DNA from: Methylobacterium sp. NMS14P
GTDB lineage: Bacteria > Pseudomonadota > Alphaproteobacteria > Rhizobiales > Beijerinckiaceae
Length of the DNA stretch: 64,000 nt
Reading direction: 5' to 3'
Assembly: GCF_028583545.1 (NCBI RefSeq)
Contig: NZ_CP087106.1
Span: 5,873,001 to 5,937,000 of the forward strand
The position numbers were made by a program, and so were the translations under genes. Under the pieces are notes generated by a model. That model was not told where the DNA came from. It searched no databases and was given only the letters and a program-made list of their open reading frames with translations. Positions 52,658-60,994 of the stretch are shown here, one piece after another; within the stretch, counting starts at the first letter, position 1; each line of letters opens with the position of its first letter.

Positions 52658-52861
52658 ATGGCCAATCCCGGCCTTCCCGAGCCCACGCCCGGCGACCTGC
52701 CGCCGCCCCCGCCGACGCCCGAAGAGGAGCCCGATATCGGCCCGACCGGCCCGCGCACGCCGTACCCGGTCAACGATCCGGGGATCGGTGAGCCCGGCGG
52801 TCCGGGCTCCGAGCCGGACATCTTCCCCGGCACGCCGACGGATCCCGGCACGCGCATGTGA
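52658..52861 (+). CDS. small proline-rich hypothetical protein
   Basis: A 67-residue protein of low complexity, made largely of Pro, Gly, Glu and Asp (PTPGDLPPPPPTPEEEPDIG, then PGGPGSEPDIFPGTPTDPG). It has no signal peptide or membrane segment and should be disordered. The ribosome site CAGGAG 8 nt before the ATG and the in-frame composition support translation. Similar short proline-rich proteins are common in this genus and usually unannotated. Confidence 0.6.
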   Translation: MANPGLPEPTPGDLPPPPPTPEEEPDIGPTGPRTPYPVNDPGIGEPGGPGSEPDIFPGTPTDPGTRM

Positions 52862-52897
52862 TTGTGGTCGCGCCCGTGACGGCGACGCGCCCGGCGG

Positions 52898-53287
52898 TCA
52901 GTGGCCGCCGTGCGAGGTCCGCACGTCGCGTGGGGCATTGAGGATCTCGGAGAGGCTCGTCACGACGTGGCGGGCCTCCTCGTCCGTCAGGCGGAGCTGG
53001 AACGGCGGCAGAGCGCCGGCCTGCAGGGCCACCACCGCCTGGCCCTCGTCGTCGGTGCCGATCTCGATCGCCGACGACGTCACGTCGAGCATGGCGACCT
53101 CCTCGTCGCCCATCTCGTCGGCCATGTCGGGCTCGTCGGTGTCGTCGATCGCCGTGAGGAGTTGCCCGACGGCGCGCACCAACGCTCGGGCGGCGCGGGC
53201 ATCCATCACGACCGCCGTCGCCTGATCGTCCTTCTGGAAGGAGAGCTGGATGTTCGCACCGTCCAGCGAGACCGAGATGCCTGCCAT
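52898..53287 (-). CDS. hypothetical acidic protein
   Basis: A 129-residue soluble protein beginning MAGISVSLDGANIQLSFQKD; the central part is acidic (TAIDDTDEPDMADEMGDEEV). It has a beta-hairpin-like start, a helix (ARAARALVRAVGQLLTAI), an acidic loop and a final segment with LRLTDEEARHVVTSLSEIL. No family is recognised. The start is the ATG at 53287; upstream frame codons lie in the cspA leader. Confidence 0.6.
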   Translation of the reverse strand: MAGISVSLDGANIQLSFQKDDQATAVVMDARAARALVRAVGQLLTAIDDTDEPDMADEMGDEEVAMLDVTSSAIEIGTDDEGQAVVALQAGALPPFQLRLTDEEARHVVTSLSEILNAPRDVRTSHGGH

Positions 53288-53604
53288 GTATCGTCCAGAG
53301 CCACGCGCCTTAACTGCTTGAGCGCATTCCGTATATGCATCGTGAATGCCCGGAATCACAGGGGGCGGTGCCGCTCGGCCGCCTCCCGATCCCGGACTGC
53401 GACGCAGATGATACGCCGCCCATGCCTTGTTGCGGCCGCAGCCTGCGCCTAAATACGTCCTCGGGGGGCTAACCCACCGAGGCTGACGCTGTTCAAGGTT
53501 CAGCGACTCGCGCCCCGCCGCACTGGCCAAATCCAGAAAGACCGTGGTGCATCACGCGGCCCTCGTGCCGCGCGGATGGCCTATGGACCAATGAGGTACA
53601 CTAC
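53288..53604. other. 317-bp leader/intergenic region upstream of cspA
   Basis: No gene seen. It holds a hairpin CCTCGG...CCGAGG at 53459-53482 (CTAACCCA loop) and a long leader typical of cold-shock genes. The A/T-richer part near 53320-53345 (GTATATGCATCGTGAATG) may contain a promoter for the minus-strand gene or the plus-strand cspA leader. Confidence 0.5.
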
Positions 53605-53814
53605 GTGAATACCGGCACTGTGAAGTGGTTCAATGAGACCAAGGGCTACGGTTTCATCCAGCCCGACGACGGCGGCAAGGACGTGTTCGTCCACATCTCG
53701 GCCGTCGAGCGCGCCGGAATGCGCAACCTGATCGAAGGCCAGCGGATCACTTACGAGATCCTCACGGACAAGCGCAGCGGCAAGGACGCCGCCGGTAACC
53801 TGCAGGCGGCCTGA
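53605..53814 (+). CDS. cold shock protein
   Basis: A 69-residue single-CSD protein starting at GTG 53605: NTGTVKWFNETKGYGFIQPD with RNP1 (KGYGFI) and RNP2 (VFVHIS) RNA-binding motifs. The C-terminal TYEILTDKRSGKDAAGNLQA is as in alphaproteobacterial Csp proteins. It acts as an RNA chaperone at low temperature or in general stress. The start codon follows GAGG, 8 nt upstream. Confidence 0.95.
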   Translation: MNTGTVKWFNETKGYGFIQPDDGGKDVFVHISAVERAGMRNLIEGQRITYEILTDKRSGKDAAGNLQAA

Positions 53815-54031
53815 CCGTCGCGGGTTCTGAAGCGGCTCCTGCGGCTCTCGGCGCACCAGTGCGTGCGAACGGAAGTCGCGGGGGGGCGCCTGAAGTGACC
53901 GCCAGACGCGGTTCCCCCTTCCGACGCTGCCGTCCCGGGCGAGACCGCCTGGGTTGGGTCGCGTCGGAGGCAATATCCCAGAAACGACGCCGGGCGCAGC
54001 CAACGTCCGGTCCAGAAAAGAAAAGACATTG

Positions 54032-54268
54032 ATGTTATTCGAGTACACACGGCGCCGCGGCGTCCGTTCCCCCGTCACCGATGCCCCGACCTTCCGGGTG
54101 GGCAAGCTGGCGCGGGCCAAGACCGCGGATCAGACTGGGGCCGATCTCAGCGACCTGATCGACCGGTCCTACAACTACCACTCCCCGCGTGAACTGCACT
54201 GGCATCTCGCCGAGCGTCTCGGGCTCGCGCCCACCGCGGTGAGGATCCGCGAGACCGCGACGGCCTGA
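54032..54268 (+). CDS. small hypothetical protein downstream of cspA
   Basis: A 78-residue protein (MLFEYTRRRGVRSPVTDAPT at its start; the middle is SDLIDRSYNYHSPRELHWHL). It contains helices and no membrane segment; I do not recognise a family. Its leader is A/T-rich (AGAAAAGAAAAGACATTG), unlike its surroundings, and has a plausible ribosome site. Its function is unknown; it lies 217 bp after the csp gene on the same strand. Confidence 0.5.
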   Translation: MLFEYTRRRGVRSPVTDAPTFRVGKLARAKTADQTGADLSDLIDRSYNYHSPRELHWHLAERLGLAPTAVRIRETATA

Positions 54269-54296
54269 GGCCGCCCGCAGGTCTCCGCGGCATCGT

Positions 54297-54312
54297 TGAG
54301 GCCTCGGCCTCA
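54297..54312. terminator. hairpin between convergent genes at the cysQ 3' end
   Basis: TGAGGCC-TC-GGCCTCA is a perfect 7-bp inverted repeat that overlaps the cysQ stop codon; it could terminate both the 54032 gene and cysQ. Confidence 0.4.
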
Positions 54313-55125
54313 GCGTTCCCAGGCGGCGAGCACCGGGTCGCGCAGACCCACCGGTGCGGCGAGCAACTCGCCGTGCACCGGGTCGGCGCGATTGTACGGG
54401 GTCGCCGCACCGGAGAAATCGCAGACCACGCCGCCCGCCTCGCGAAGAACGAGGTCGGCGGCGGCCAAGTCCCAGTCGCGGGCATTGCCCGAGATCATCC
54501 CGATATCGACCGTCCCGTCCGCAACGCGGGCGAGCCGCAGGGCGAGGGACGGGATCCGCGCGATCACCTCGAAATCCGGGTCGGCTCCGGCGCCCCGGGT
54601 CAGGCGGTCGAGCATCGGCTTCGGGCCGGTGATGCGGGCGCCCGTCAGGCTCTGCCTGGGATCGACGCGGATCGCCTCGCCGTTCCGCGTCGCGCCGCGC
54701 CCGCGCACGGCCTCGTAATCCGCGTCGCCCACCGGCGCGTGGACGAAGCCGATCAGCGGCTCCCCGCCTGACAGCAGCGCCACCGCGATCGACCAGTCCG
54801 GATGGCCCGACAGGAACGCCCGCGTCCCGTCGATCGGATCGACGATCCACACGAGGTCGTGGCCGAGGCGGGCGGGGTCGTCTGCCGTCTCTTCCGAGAG
54901 CCACGCGGCCCGCGGCACGAGGGCGCTCAGGCGCACCTTCAGGAAGGCATCGACCGCGACGTCCGCCTCGGTCACCGGCGAGCCGCCGGCCTTCGACCAG
55001 ATGCGCGCCGAGGTCTGGCCGCCGAACCGAAAGAACGGCCGGGCGATGTCGGCGGCCTCGCGCATCACGGCGCGCAGTTCCGGCATCAGGGCGGATACGG
55101 CATCGTCGGTGAGAGGCTCGGGCAT
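54310..55125 (-). CDS. inositol-phosphatase/3'(2'),5'-bisphosphate nucleotidase (CysQ-like)
   Basis: A 271-residue FIG-superfamily metal-dependent phosphatase. Metal ligands are in SKAGGSPVTEADVAVD, AWLSEETADDPARLG and WIVDPIDGTRAFLSGHPDWS, with the C-terminal signature NARDWDLAAADLVLREAGG. CysQ members hydrolyse PAP (3'-phosphoadenosine 5'-phosphate); inositol monophosphatases are the alternative. The ATG at 55125 is preferred because GGAGCG precedes it. Confidence 0.85.
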   Translation of the reverse strand: MPEPLTDDAVSALMPELRAVMREAADIARPFFRFGGQTSARIWSKAGGSPVTEADVAVDAFLKVRLSALVPRAAWLSEETADDPARLGHDLVWIVDPIDGTRAFLSGHPDWSIAVALLSGGEPLIGFVHAPVGDADYEAVRGRGATRNGEAIRVDPRQSLTGARITGPKPMLDRLTRGAGADPDFEVIARIPSLALRLARVADGTVDIGMISGNARDWDLAAADLVLREAGGVVCDFSGAATPYNRADPVHGELLAAPVGLRDPVLAAWER

Positions 55126-55305
55126 CGCGCTCCGCGTGGAATCCGTGCGGCCCGCGAGGGCCTCGCCGTCCCGCCCGTCCGGCGACGCGGACGTCCGGGC
55201 CCGCCTGGGCTCACCCGCTCGGGCTGAGAAGACCCGGCGCGGAGGATCGCGCGCCCGGTCGCCCCGTTGTACGGCGCCTCCCGCAGCGCCACAAGGATGC
55301 CGGTT

Positions 55306-55327
55306 GATCGATCGATAACGATCGATC
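55306..55327. promoter_or_regulatory. perfect palindrome GATCGATCG-ATAA-CGATCGATC
   Basis: Two 9-bp arms surround ATAA. It may bind a dimeric regulator of either divergent gene (cysQ-like or DUF6101). Its repeated GATCGATC makes overlapping alternative symmetries possible. Confidence 0.45.
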
Positions 55328-55341
55328 TGCGCAAGGAAATG

Positions 55342-55370
55342 TTGAGCATTCAAGGAAGCATTGAGCATTC
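55342..55370 (+). repeat. tandem-spaced direct repeat TTGAGCATTC
   Basis: TTGAGCATTC occurs at 55342-55351 and 55361-55370, exactly 19 bp apart (about two helical turns), 15 bp downstream of the palindrome. The spacing fits a pair of operator half-sites bound on the same DNA face. Confidence 0.5.
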
Positions 55371-55501
55371 CGCAAATGACAGCGCTGTCCAGATTCGCTT
55401 AACGACGGCTCTTAAGCGGTGCGGAGGAGTTCGGGTGCGATTTTGCTTGGCATAACGGACGGCCCGACAGCGGCCGCCACTTGCTCCAGGGACTCGGACC
55501 G

Positions 55502-56002
55502 ATGAACACTTCCCCGGCCACGGACAAAAGCCACGCAGGACACCCGATGCACGGTGCCGACACCGCGCCCCGTTTCGTCGCTTCGCCGCTCCCGGTGATC
55601 GGCCGCGCCTCCGGGGCGCGCCGGGCCGTCGGGATCGCGCTCGCTTACGCCGCCGAGGACGCGGAGATCGTGGGCGCCGACCGGTTCAGCCTGATCCTGG
55701 TCGATGACGAGGGGGACGTGCTGCAGCGCCTCGGCAGCTTCGAGGAGGACGACGTCGTCGCCGTGTGGCGCGATATCGCGGCGCGGACGGGCCTCGTGCG
55801 GATGATCGTCCGCGAGGACGGCCTCCTCGTCCCGGTTTCCCAGCAGGTCGGCCGGCTGATTCTCGGTCAGGTCCGCATCCGCCGCCGCCATGCCGGTCTC
55901 GGCCGCCGCCGCCCGCGCTTCCTGGCCCGCCGCAAGACCGGCCGGCTTCCGGCGCGCCCGCAGATCTTCCGCGGCGAGAACGAGATCATCGCCCGCACCT
56001 GA
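55502..56002 (+). CDS. DUF6101-type protein
   Basis: A 166-residue alphaproteobacterial protein: GARRAVGIALAYAAEDAEIV, RFSLILVDDEGDVLQRLGSF, the basic RIRRRHAGLGRRRPRFLARR and the end FRGENEIIART. I recall this pattern from the DUF6101 family, encoded upstream of ubiA in Rhizobiales; no function is known. The ATG at 55502 is used; a TTG at 55481 is an unlikely alternative. It is convergent with ubiA, 15 bp apart. Confidence 0.72.
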   Translation: MNTSPATDKSHAGHPMHGADTAPRFVASPLPVIGRASGARRAVGIALAYAAEDAEIVGADRFSLILVDDEGDVLQRLGSFEEDDVVAVWRDIAARTGLVRMIVREDGLLVPVSQQVGRLILGQVRIRRRHAGLGRRRPRFLARRKTGRLPARPQIFRGENEIIART

Positions 56003-56017
56003 CGGCGCCGGGCGCGC

Positions 56018-56965
56018 CTAGAACAGGTTGCGCAGCAGCGCGTCGGCGGTGAGGCCGACGAACAGGATCAGGCCCGCATCCCGGTTCGACCGGAACAGCG
56101 TGAGAGCCCCGCGCCCGTCGCGTTCTCGCAGCGACAGGACCTGCCAGGCGAGGTGCCCGGCGAAGGCGGCGACCCCGAGATACCCGACGAGCCCCGCTCC
56201 GGCGCCGCGCGCCGCCAGCATCACGAACAGCGCCGCCAGCGCGTAGCACAGCCCGACGGCGAGCCGCACGTGCCGGCCGAACAGGCGGGCCGAGGAGCGG
56301 ATCCCCGCGATCTCGTCGTCCTCGATATCCTGCACCGCGTAGATCGTGTCGTAGCCGATCACCCAGCACAGGGCGCCCGCGTAGAGCAGGAGTGCCGGCG
56401 GGTCGAGGCGGGCGAACACGGCGGCCCAGCCCATCAGCGCCCCCCAGGCGAAGGCCAGGCCCAAGATCGCCTGCGGCATCGGCATGACCCGTTTCATGAA
56501 CGGGTAGATCGCCACCGGCAGGAGCGAGCAGAGGCCGATGATCACCGCCTCCGCGTTGAACTGCAGCAGGACGGCCAGCCCGATCAGGGCCTGGATCACC
56601 AGGAACAGGGCCGCGTGGCGCGGCCGCACCTGCCCGGAGGGCAGGGGGCGCAGGCGCGTGCGCTCGACCTGCGCGTCGAGGTCGCGGTCGGCGATGTCGT
56701 TGTAGGTCGAGCCCGCCCCGCGCATCGCCACCGCGCCGATCAGGAACAGGAGGCAGTGCCAGGGATCCGGAAAGGCCTGATCCGCGGCGATCGCCGCCAG
56801 GGCGGCCGACCACCAGCAGGGCAGGAGGAGTAGCCACCAGCCGATCGGCCGGTCGATCCGGGCCAAGCGCAGGTACGGGCGCCAGGGTCGGGGCGCCCGC
56901 CGGTCGACCCAGTGCCCGGAGACGGCATCGGCCGGCCGCCCGTCGTCAAACACCGTGCCGTTCAT
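56018..56965 (-). CDS. ubiA: 4-hydroxybenzoate polyprenyltransferase
   Basis: A 315-residue integral membrane prenyltransferase of ubiquinone synthesis, attaching the polyprenyl chain to 4-hydroxybenzoate. Both Asp-rich motifs are present: GSTYNDIADRDLDAQVERT near residue 88 and VQDIEDDEIAGIRSSA near 210, with eight to nine helices (WWLLLLPCWWSAALAAIAAD first). Its lipid donor is the product of the polyprenyl synthase at 17367. Confidence 0.95.
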   Translation of the reverse strand: MNGTVFDDGRPADAVSGHWVDRRAPRPWRPYLRLARIDRPIGWWLLLLPCWWSAALAAIAADQAFPDPWHCLLFLIGAVAMRGAGSTYNDIADRDLDAQVERTRLRPLPSGQVRPRHAALFLVIQALIGLAVLLQFNAEAVIIGLCSLLPVAIYPFMKRVMPMPQAILGLAFAWGALMGWAAVFARLDPPALLLYAGALCWVIGYDTIYAVQDIEDDEIAGIRSSARLFGRHVRLAVGLCYALAALFVMLAARGAGAGLVGYLGVAAFAGHLAWQVLSLRERDGRGALTLFRSNRDAGLILFVGLTADALLRNLF

Positions 56966-57053
56966 CGGTCGGATCTCCGGTCGTCCCGCACGTGAATCCC
57001 CCGCCGCTGCAGAGGGGGGACCCGCGCCGGATCCGTGATCCTCTCAGACGATC

Positions 57054-57533
57054 TCAGAGAGCGCCCTGCGGCAGCTTGAAGCTTCCGGTCAAGCCCGGGC
57101 CGCCGAGCAGCCCGCCGCCGCCGCCACCGGCCTGCGCCTGGGCCTGGGCGCGAGCCTGCGCCTCCATCTTGGTCGCCTGGGCGGCGACGCTGCAGATCTT
57201 GGTGCGGATGCCGCTGACCTTCACGTGGTCGGCCTTGAAGCCCTCGGCGAAGGAATCCGGGATCGAGCACCACTCCTTGTTGGCAGCGATCCACTTGATG
57301 CCCTCGGCGCCGTTGGCCTGGAGCTTCCCGAACAGGGCGCAGGCCTCCTGCGGGGTCATCTTCTTCTTGGACTGCGACGCCGCGTTGGCGCGGCCGACCA
57401 GGGCCTTGCGCTCGGCCAGGGTATTCTGGATGGCGCCGCATTCCGGTGCCGCGCTCTGCGCGAACGCCGCGGTGCCGAACAGGACGGTGCCGACCAGCAC
57501 CGCCGCCCCCAGCTTCAGACTCCCCTTCGCCAT
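57054..57533 (-). CDS. secreted four-cysteine hypothetical protein
   Basis: A 159-residue protein with a Sec signal (LKLGAAVLVGTVLFGTAAFA, cleavage before QSAAP). The mature part has four cysteines (PECGAI, EACALF, EWCSIP, KICSVA), likely two disulfides, and the segment GIKWIAANKEWCSIPDSFAE, typical of an alphaproteobacterial family I know only as hypothetical. It ends in an Ala/Gln-rich linker and GGGGGGLLGGPG tail. The ATG at 57533 follows GAGGGAGT. The role is unknown; periplasmic location likely. Confidence 0.75.
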   Translation of the reverse strand: MAKGSLKLGAAVLVGTVLFGTAAFAQSAAPECGAIQNTLAERKALVGRANAASQSKKKMTPQEACALFGKLQANGAEGIKWIAANKEWCSIPDSFAEGFKADHVKVSGIRTKICSVAAQATKMEAQARAQAQAQAGGGGGGLLGGPGLTGSFKLPQGAL

Positions 57534-57753
57534 TCCGCGACTCCCTCGACGCCCCTGCCGACTCCGCAAGCGGCCGGCTCTCTTCCGTTCCCTTGGGTTC
57601 GCCATAGGATTGTGGCGTCAATCGAGCGGCAAACCGGCTGCGCCATGCATCGGTGGACTGGCTGCGGAAAACCGGGGCCCGTAACCATTCGGCAACACTT
57701 TCGGTCGCGCACCCCGCGTTGACAGGTCGGCCGGCCCGCGCGACCACGCCGCC

Positions 57754-58506
57754 ATGCCGGCCTACGACTTCACCGCTCCGCGCCTCCACGTCGCGGCCGA
57801 TCTCGCCGCGGGGGTGATTCTGCCCCTCGACCGGGCCCAGGCCAACTACTTGCTCAACGTGCTGCGCCGCGGGCCGGACGATCCGGTCCTGGTCTTCAAC
57901 GGGCGCGACGGCGAGTGGCGCGCGCATCTGGTCCAGACCGGTCGCAAGGGTGCCGACCTGCACGTCGCCGCGCAGACGCGCCCGCAGACCGGGCGCGCCG
58001 ACCTGCACTACCTGTTCGCCCCGCTGAAGAGCGCCCGCCTCGACTACCTCGCGCAGAAGGCGGTGGAGATGGGGGCCGGGACGATCCGTCCGGTCATCAC
58101 CCGGTTCACGCAGGGCGACCGCGTCAACATGGACCGGCTGCGGGCCAACGCCGTCGAGGCCGCCGAGCAGTGCGGGATCCTGGCGATTCCCGAGTGTCCC
58201 GAGCCCGAGCGCCTCCCGGCCGCGCTCGCGGGCCTCGCGCCCGGGCGCCTCGTGGTCTTCTGCGACGAGGACGCGCCCGTGCGCGACCCCGTCGCGGCCC
58301 TGCGGGCGGCCGGCGACCCGCTGACGCCGCCCCCGCTCGCCGTGCTGGTCGGCCCCGAGGGCGGCTTCTCGGAGGATGAGCGGGTACTGATTCGGGCGCG
58401 GCCGAACACCGTGGCGCTCTCCCTCGGGCCGCGCATCCTGCGGGCCGACACCGCCGCCGTCGCCGTGCTGACCCTGGTGCAGGCGGTGCTCGGCGACGCG
58501 CGCTGA
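57754..58506 (+). CDS. rsmE: 16S rRNA (uracil1498-N3)-methyltransferase
   Basis: A 250-residue SPOUT methyltransferase: N-terminal PUA-like domain (QANYLLNVLRRGPDDPVLVF) and the SPOUT trefoil knot VLVGPEGGFSEDERVLIR and SLGPRILRADTAAVAVLTL, both signatures of RsmE. It methylates U1498 in the decoding region of 16S rRNA. It is followed by a terminator-like hairpin before gshA. Confidence 0.95.
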   Translation: MPAYDFTAPRLHVAADLAAGVILPLDRAQANYLLNVLRRGPDDPVLVFNGRDGEWRAHLVQTGRKGADLHVAAQTRPQTGRADLHYLFAPLKSARLDYLAQKAVEMGAGTIRPVITRFTQGDRVNMDRLRANAVEAAEQCGILAIPECPEPERLPAALAGLAPGRLVVFCDEDAPVRDPVAALRAAGDPLTPPPLAVLVGPEGGFSEDERVLIRARPNTVALSLGPRILRADTAAVAVLTLVQAVLGDAR

Positions 58507-58704
58507 CGGCACGCCGATCCGATCCATGTGTGCCCGCGCACATGGAAGGACCGCGGCGGCCGATTGTTTCGCCGGATCAGACGTGAAGCGGCGCGCCGGT
58601 CGAGGCCGCCGCGTTGTGGGTTCACGGCGGCTCGATTATGTCCCGGATCGGACGCCGCCTGCGCCGCGTGCTCATCGGGGTCGGGGGCGGGTGTCCGCCC
58701 GGAT

Positions 58705-58725
58705 CCCGCTCGCGAGAGCGGGTTT
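58705..58725 (+). terminator. hairpin between rsmE and gshA
   Basis: CCCGCTC-GCGA-GAGCGGG (58705-58722), a perfect 7-bp stem with a GNRA-type tetraloop, followed by TTT. It may terminate rsmE or form part of the gshA leader. Confidence 0.5.
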
Positions 58726-58800
58726 GTACCGGGTGGATCCGCCGAAGCAGTTCGGCGCGCCCGTTCCCAGGCACTGGTCAGACGCACGGGCAGGCAGCGC

Positions 58801-60168
58801 ATGGCGCGCGACAGCAACGACATTACGCCGCTCACCACGCGCGCCGAACTGATCGAATGGTTCGCGGCGGGCGAGAAACCGCGCGCGCGCTTCGCGATCG
58901 GCACCGAGCACGAGAAGATCCCGTTCTACCGCGAGACCCGGACGCCGGTGCCCTACGAGGGGGACCGCGGCATCCGGGCGCTCCTGGAGGGTCTGGCGCG
59001 CGAGACCGGCTGGGAGCCGATCCTCGATCTCGGCAACATCATCGGCCTGTCGGCGGAGGCGGGCGGCGCGATCTCGATCGAGCCCGGCGGCCAGTTCGAG
59101 CTGTCCGGCGCGGCGCTTCCCGACGTGCACGCCACGGCGGCGGAACTCGCCACGCACCTCGCCGCCACGAAGCGGGTGGCCGATCCCCTGGGCATCGGCT
59201 TCCTGACGCTGGGCATGAGTCCGAGATGGCGCCGGGACGAGACCCCGGTCATGCCCAAGAGCCGGTACCGGATCATGGCCGGCTACATGCCGAAGGTCGG
59301 GTCCCTCGGCCTCGACATGATGCTGCGCACCGCCACCGTGCAGGTGAATCTCGACTTCGCCTCCGAGGCCGACATGGTCCGCAAGATGCGCGCGTCCCTG
59401 GCGCTGCAGCCGGTCGCGACCGCGCTCTTCGCCAACTCGCCCTTCACCGATGGCCGGCCGAACGGCTTCCTGTCGCGGCGGTCGGAGATCTGGCGCGACA
59501 CGGATGCCCACCGGACCGGAATGCTGCCCTTCGCCTTCGACGCGGGGTTCGGCTACGAGGCCTATGTCGACTGGCTGCTCGACATGCCGATGTACTTCGT
59601 CAAGCGCGGCGACATCTACCACGACGTGTCGGGCGCCTCGTTCCGCGACCTGATGGCCGGCAAGCTCCCGCAGATGCCCGGCGAGTTCGCCACGGTCTCG
59701 GACTGGGCCAACCACGCCTCCACGGCCTTCCCGGAGGTGCGGCTCAAGCGCTTCCTGGAGATGCGCGGCGCCGATGTCGGCGACCCCGGCATGATCGCCG
59801 CCCAGGCGGCCTTCTGGGCGGGGCTCCTCTACGACGAGTCGGCCCTCGACGCCGCCCTCGACCTCGTGAAGGGGTGGAGCCCCGCCAACCGCGAGGCCGC
59901 GCGGGCCACGGCGCCGCGTCTGGGCCTCGCGACCCCGGTGGCCAAAACCACGCTCGGGGCCGTCGCCGCCGAGGCCCTGGCGATCGCCCGGGCGGGCCTC
60001 CGGGCGCGCGGCCGGCGCGACGCCGAGGGCCGGGACGAGGTGATCTACCTGCAGCCGCTCGAGGCCATCGTCGCGGCCGGACGCACGCGGGCCGAGGATC
60101 TCCTTGCCGACTACGAGGGGCGCTGGGGCGCCTGCGTGCGCCCGGCCTTCACCGAATGCGTCTTCTAG
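58801..60168 (+). CDS. gshA: glutamate-cysteine ligase
   Basis: A 455-residue ATP-dependent ligase making gamma-glutamylcysteine, the first step of glutathione synthesis. The family (plant/alphaproteobacterial type) is marked by FAIGTEHEKIPFYRETRTPV, ISIEPGGQFELSGA, MGMSP-like LGMSPRWRRDE, MPKSRYRIMAGYM, and the tail EVIYLQPLEAIVAAGRTRAE. Glutathione also supports formaldehyde handling and redox balance in methylotrophs. The ATG at 58801 is chosen where homology begins. Confidence 0.95.
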   Translation: MARDSNDITPLTTRAELIEWFAAGEKPRARFAIGTEHEKIPFYRETRTPVPYEGDRGIRALLEGLARETGWEPILDLGNIIGLSAEAGGAISIEPGGQFELSGAALPDVHATAAELATHLAATKRVADPLGIGFLTLGMSPRWRRDETPVMPKSRYRIMAGYMPKVGSLGLDMMLRTATVQVNLDFASEADMVRKMRASLALQPVATALFANSPFTDGRPNGFLSRRSEIWRDTDAHRTGMLPFAFDAGFGYEAYVDWLLDMPMYFVKRGDIYHDVSGASFRDLMAGKLPQMPGEFATVSDWANHASTAFPEVRLKRFLEMRGADVGDPGMIAAQAAFWAGLLYDESALDAALDLVKGWSPANREAARATAPRLGLATPVAKTTLGAVAAEALAIARAGLRARGRRDAEGRDEVIYLQPLEAIVAAGRTRAEDLLADYEGRWGACVRPAFTECVF

Positions 60169-60266
60169 CGACGGCCTGAACGACCCTCGCGGCCCGCGCG
60201 AATCGCCGTTGGAACGTGCTAATGGAACGTTCCGACAAAGCGCAGCGCTCTGGGAGAGGCCGCATC

Positions 60267-60608
60267 ATGACCCGCATCATCGCCGCAATCCTCGCCGGGC
60301 TGGGGGCCGTGCCGGCGAGCCTCGGGACGGGGCAGGCCGCCGACCTGGCGCCGTTCCAGGGCCCGGCACCGACACCCGGTCACTGGCCCCCTGGAGCCGG
60401 CGGCCGCATCGCCGGCACCGTCGCCGCGCGCGTCCGGCCGGAGTACAGCTATTACGGCGAGTACGGCTATCCCGCGCCGTTCGGCTACGGCTACGCCTAC
60501 GCGCCCGTCCCGAGCCGCGGCTTCGAGTACGGCTATCACGGCCCCCGCTACGTGTGGACGGCGCCGGACAGCTATTCCGGACCCGCCTTCGGCTATCACG
60601 AGTGGTGA
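60267..60608 (+). CDS. small secreted Tyr/Gly-rich protein
   Basis: A 113-residue protein with signal peptide (MTRIIAAILAGLGAVPASLG, cleavage near AA-DLAPF). The mature part is rich in Tyr, Gly and Pro (YSYYGEYGYPAPFGYGYAYA) and lacks cysteines. It resembles the short YG-rich exported proteins of Methylobacterium and Bradyrhizobium, with no known function. A GGGAGAGG ribosome site precedes the ATG. Confidence 0.65.
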   Translation: MTRIIAAILAGLGAVPASLGTGQAADLAPFQGPAPTPGHWPPGAGGRIAGTVAARVRPEYSYYGEYGYPAPFGYGYAYAPVPSRGFEYGYHGPRYVWTAPDSYSGPAFGYHEW

Positions 60609-60687
60609 GGGCGCCGCTGGCGCCGCGGCGCGGCGGTGCCTATGACGCGCTGGGGCCGGCATCCGCGCCGGTTCGGGAGCTTCCGGT

Positions 60688-60957
60688 GTGCGAGACCAGG
60701 ATCCGGACTGCGTCGACCTCGACCTGAGCGGGCTGAAATGTCCGCTCCCGGTTCTGCGTACCCGGAAGGCGCTGCGTGGCCTCACCGCCGGCCGGACGCT
60801 CGTGGTGACCTGTACCGACCCTCTGGCCGCCCTCGACATCCCGAACCTCGTGCGCGAGGAGGGCGCCCGCCTCGACGCCGCCGAACCGCTCGAAGGGCCG
60901 CCCGCCGGGCGCCTGCGCTTCCGCATCACCGCGTCCGCAAGGCCGCCGCATTCCTGA
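60688..60957 (+). CDS. TusA/SirA-family sulfur carrier protein
   Basis: An 89-residue protein with the active-site motif LDLSGLKCPLPVLRTRKAL (Cys-Pro-x-Pro) and VTCTDPLAALDIPNLVREEG. TusA relays persulfide sulfur to tRNA 2-thiolation and molybdenum-cofactor enzymes; small SirA-like relatives carry sulfur in other pathways. The GTG at 60688 follows GGGAG. It precedes the Nudix gene by 37 bp. Confidence 0.88.
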   Translation: MRDQDPDCVDLDLSGLKCPLPVLRTRKALRGLTAGRTLVVTCTDPLAALDIPNLVREEGARLDAAEPLEGPPAGRLRFRITASARPPHS

Positions 60958-60994
60958 ACGATCCGTCGGGCTTCAGGAGCGAGGTGAGATCGGA

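Larger units (their letters stand above)
55126..55501. other. 376-bp divergent spacer with palindrome and direct repeats
   Basis: No gene is found between divergent cysQ-like and DUF6101 genes. The segment 55300-55470 is A/T-rich and contains a perfect 22-bp palindrome (55306-55327) and a 10-bp direct repeat pair (55342-55351 and 55361-55370); see separate entries. A promoter for the DUF6101 gene probably lies near the repeats. Confidence 0.6.
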
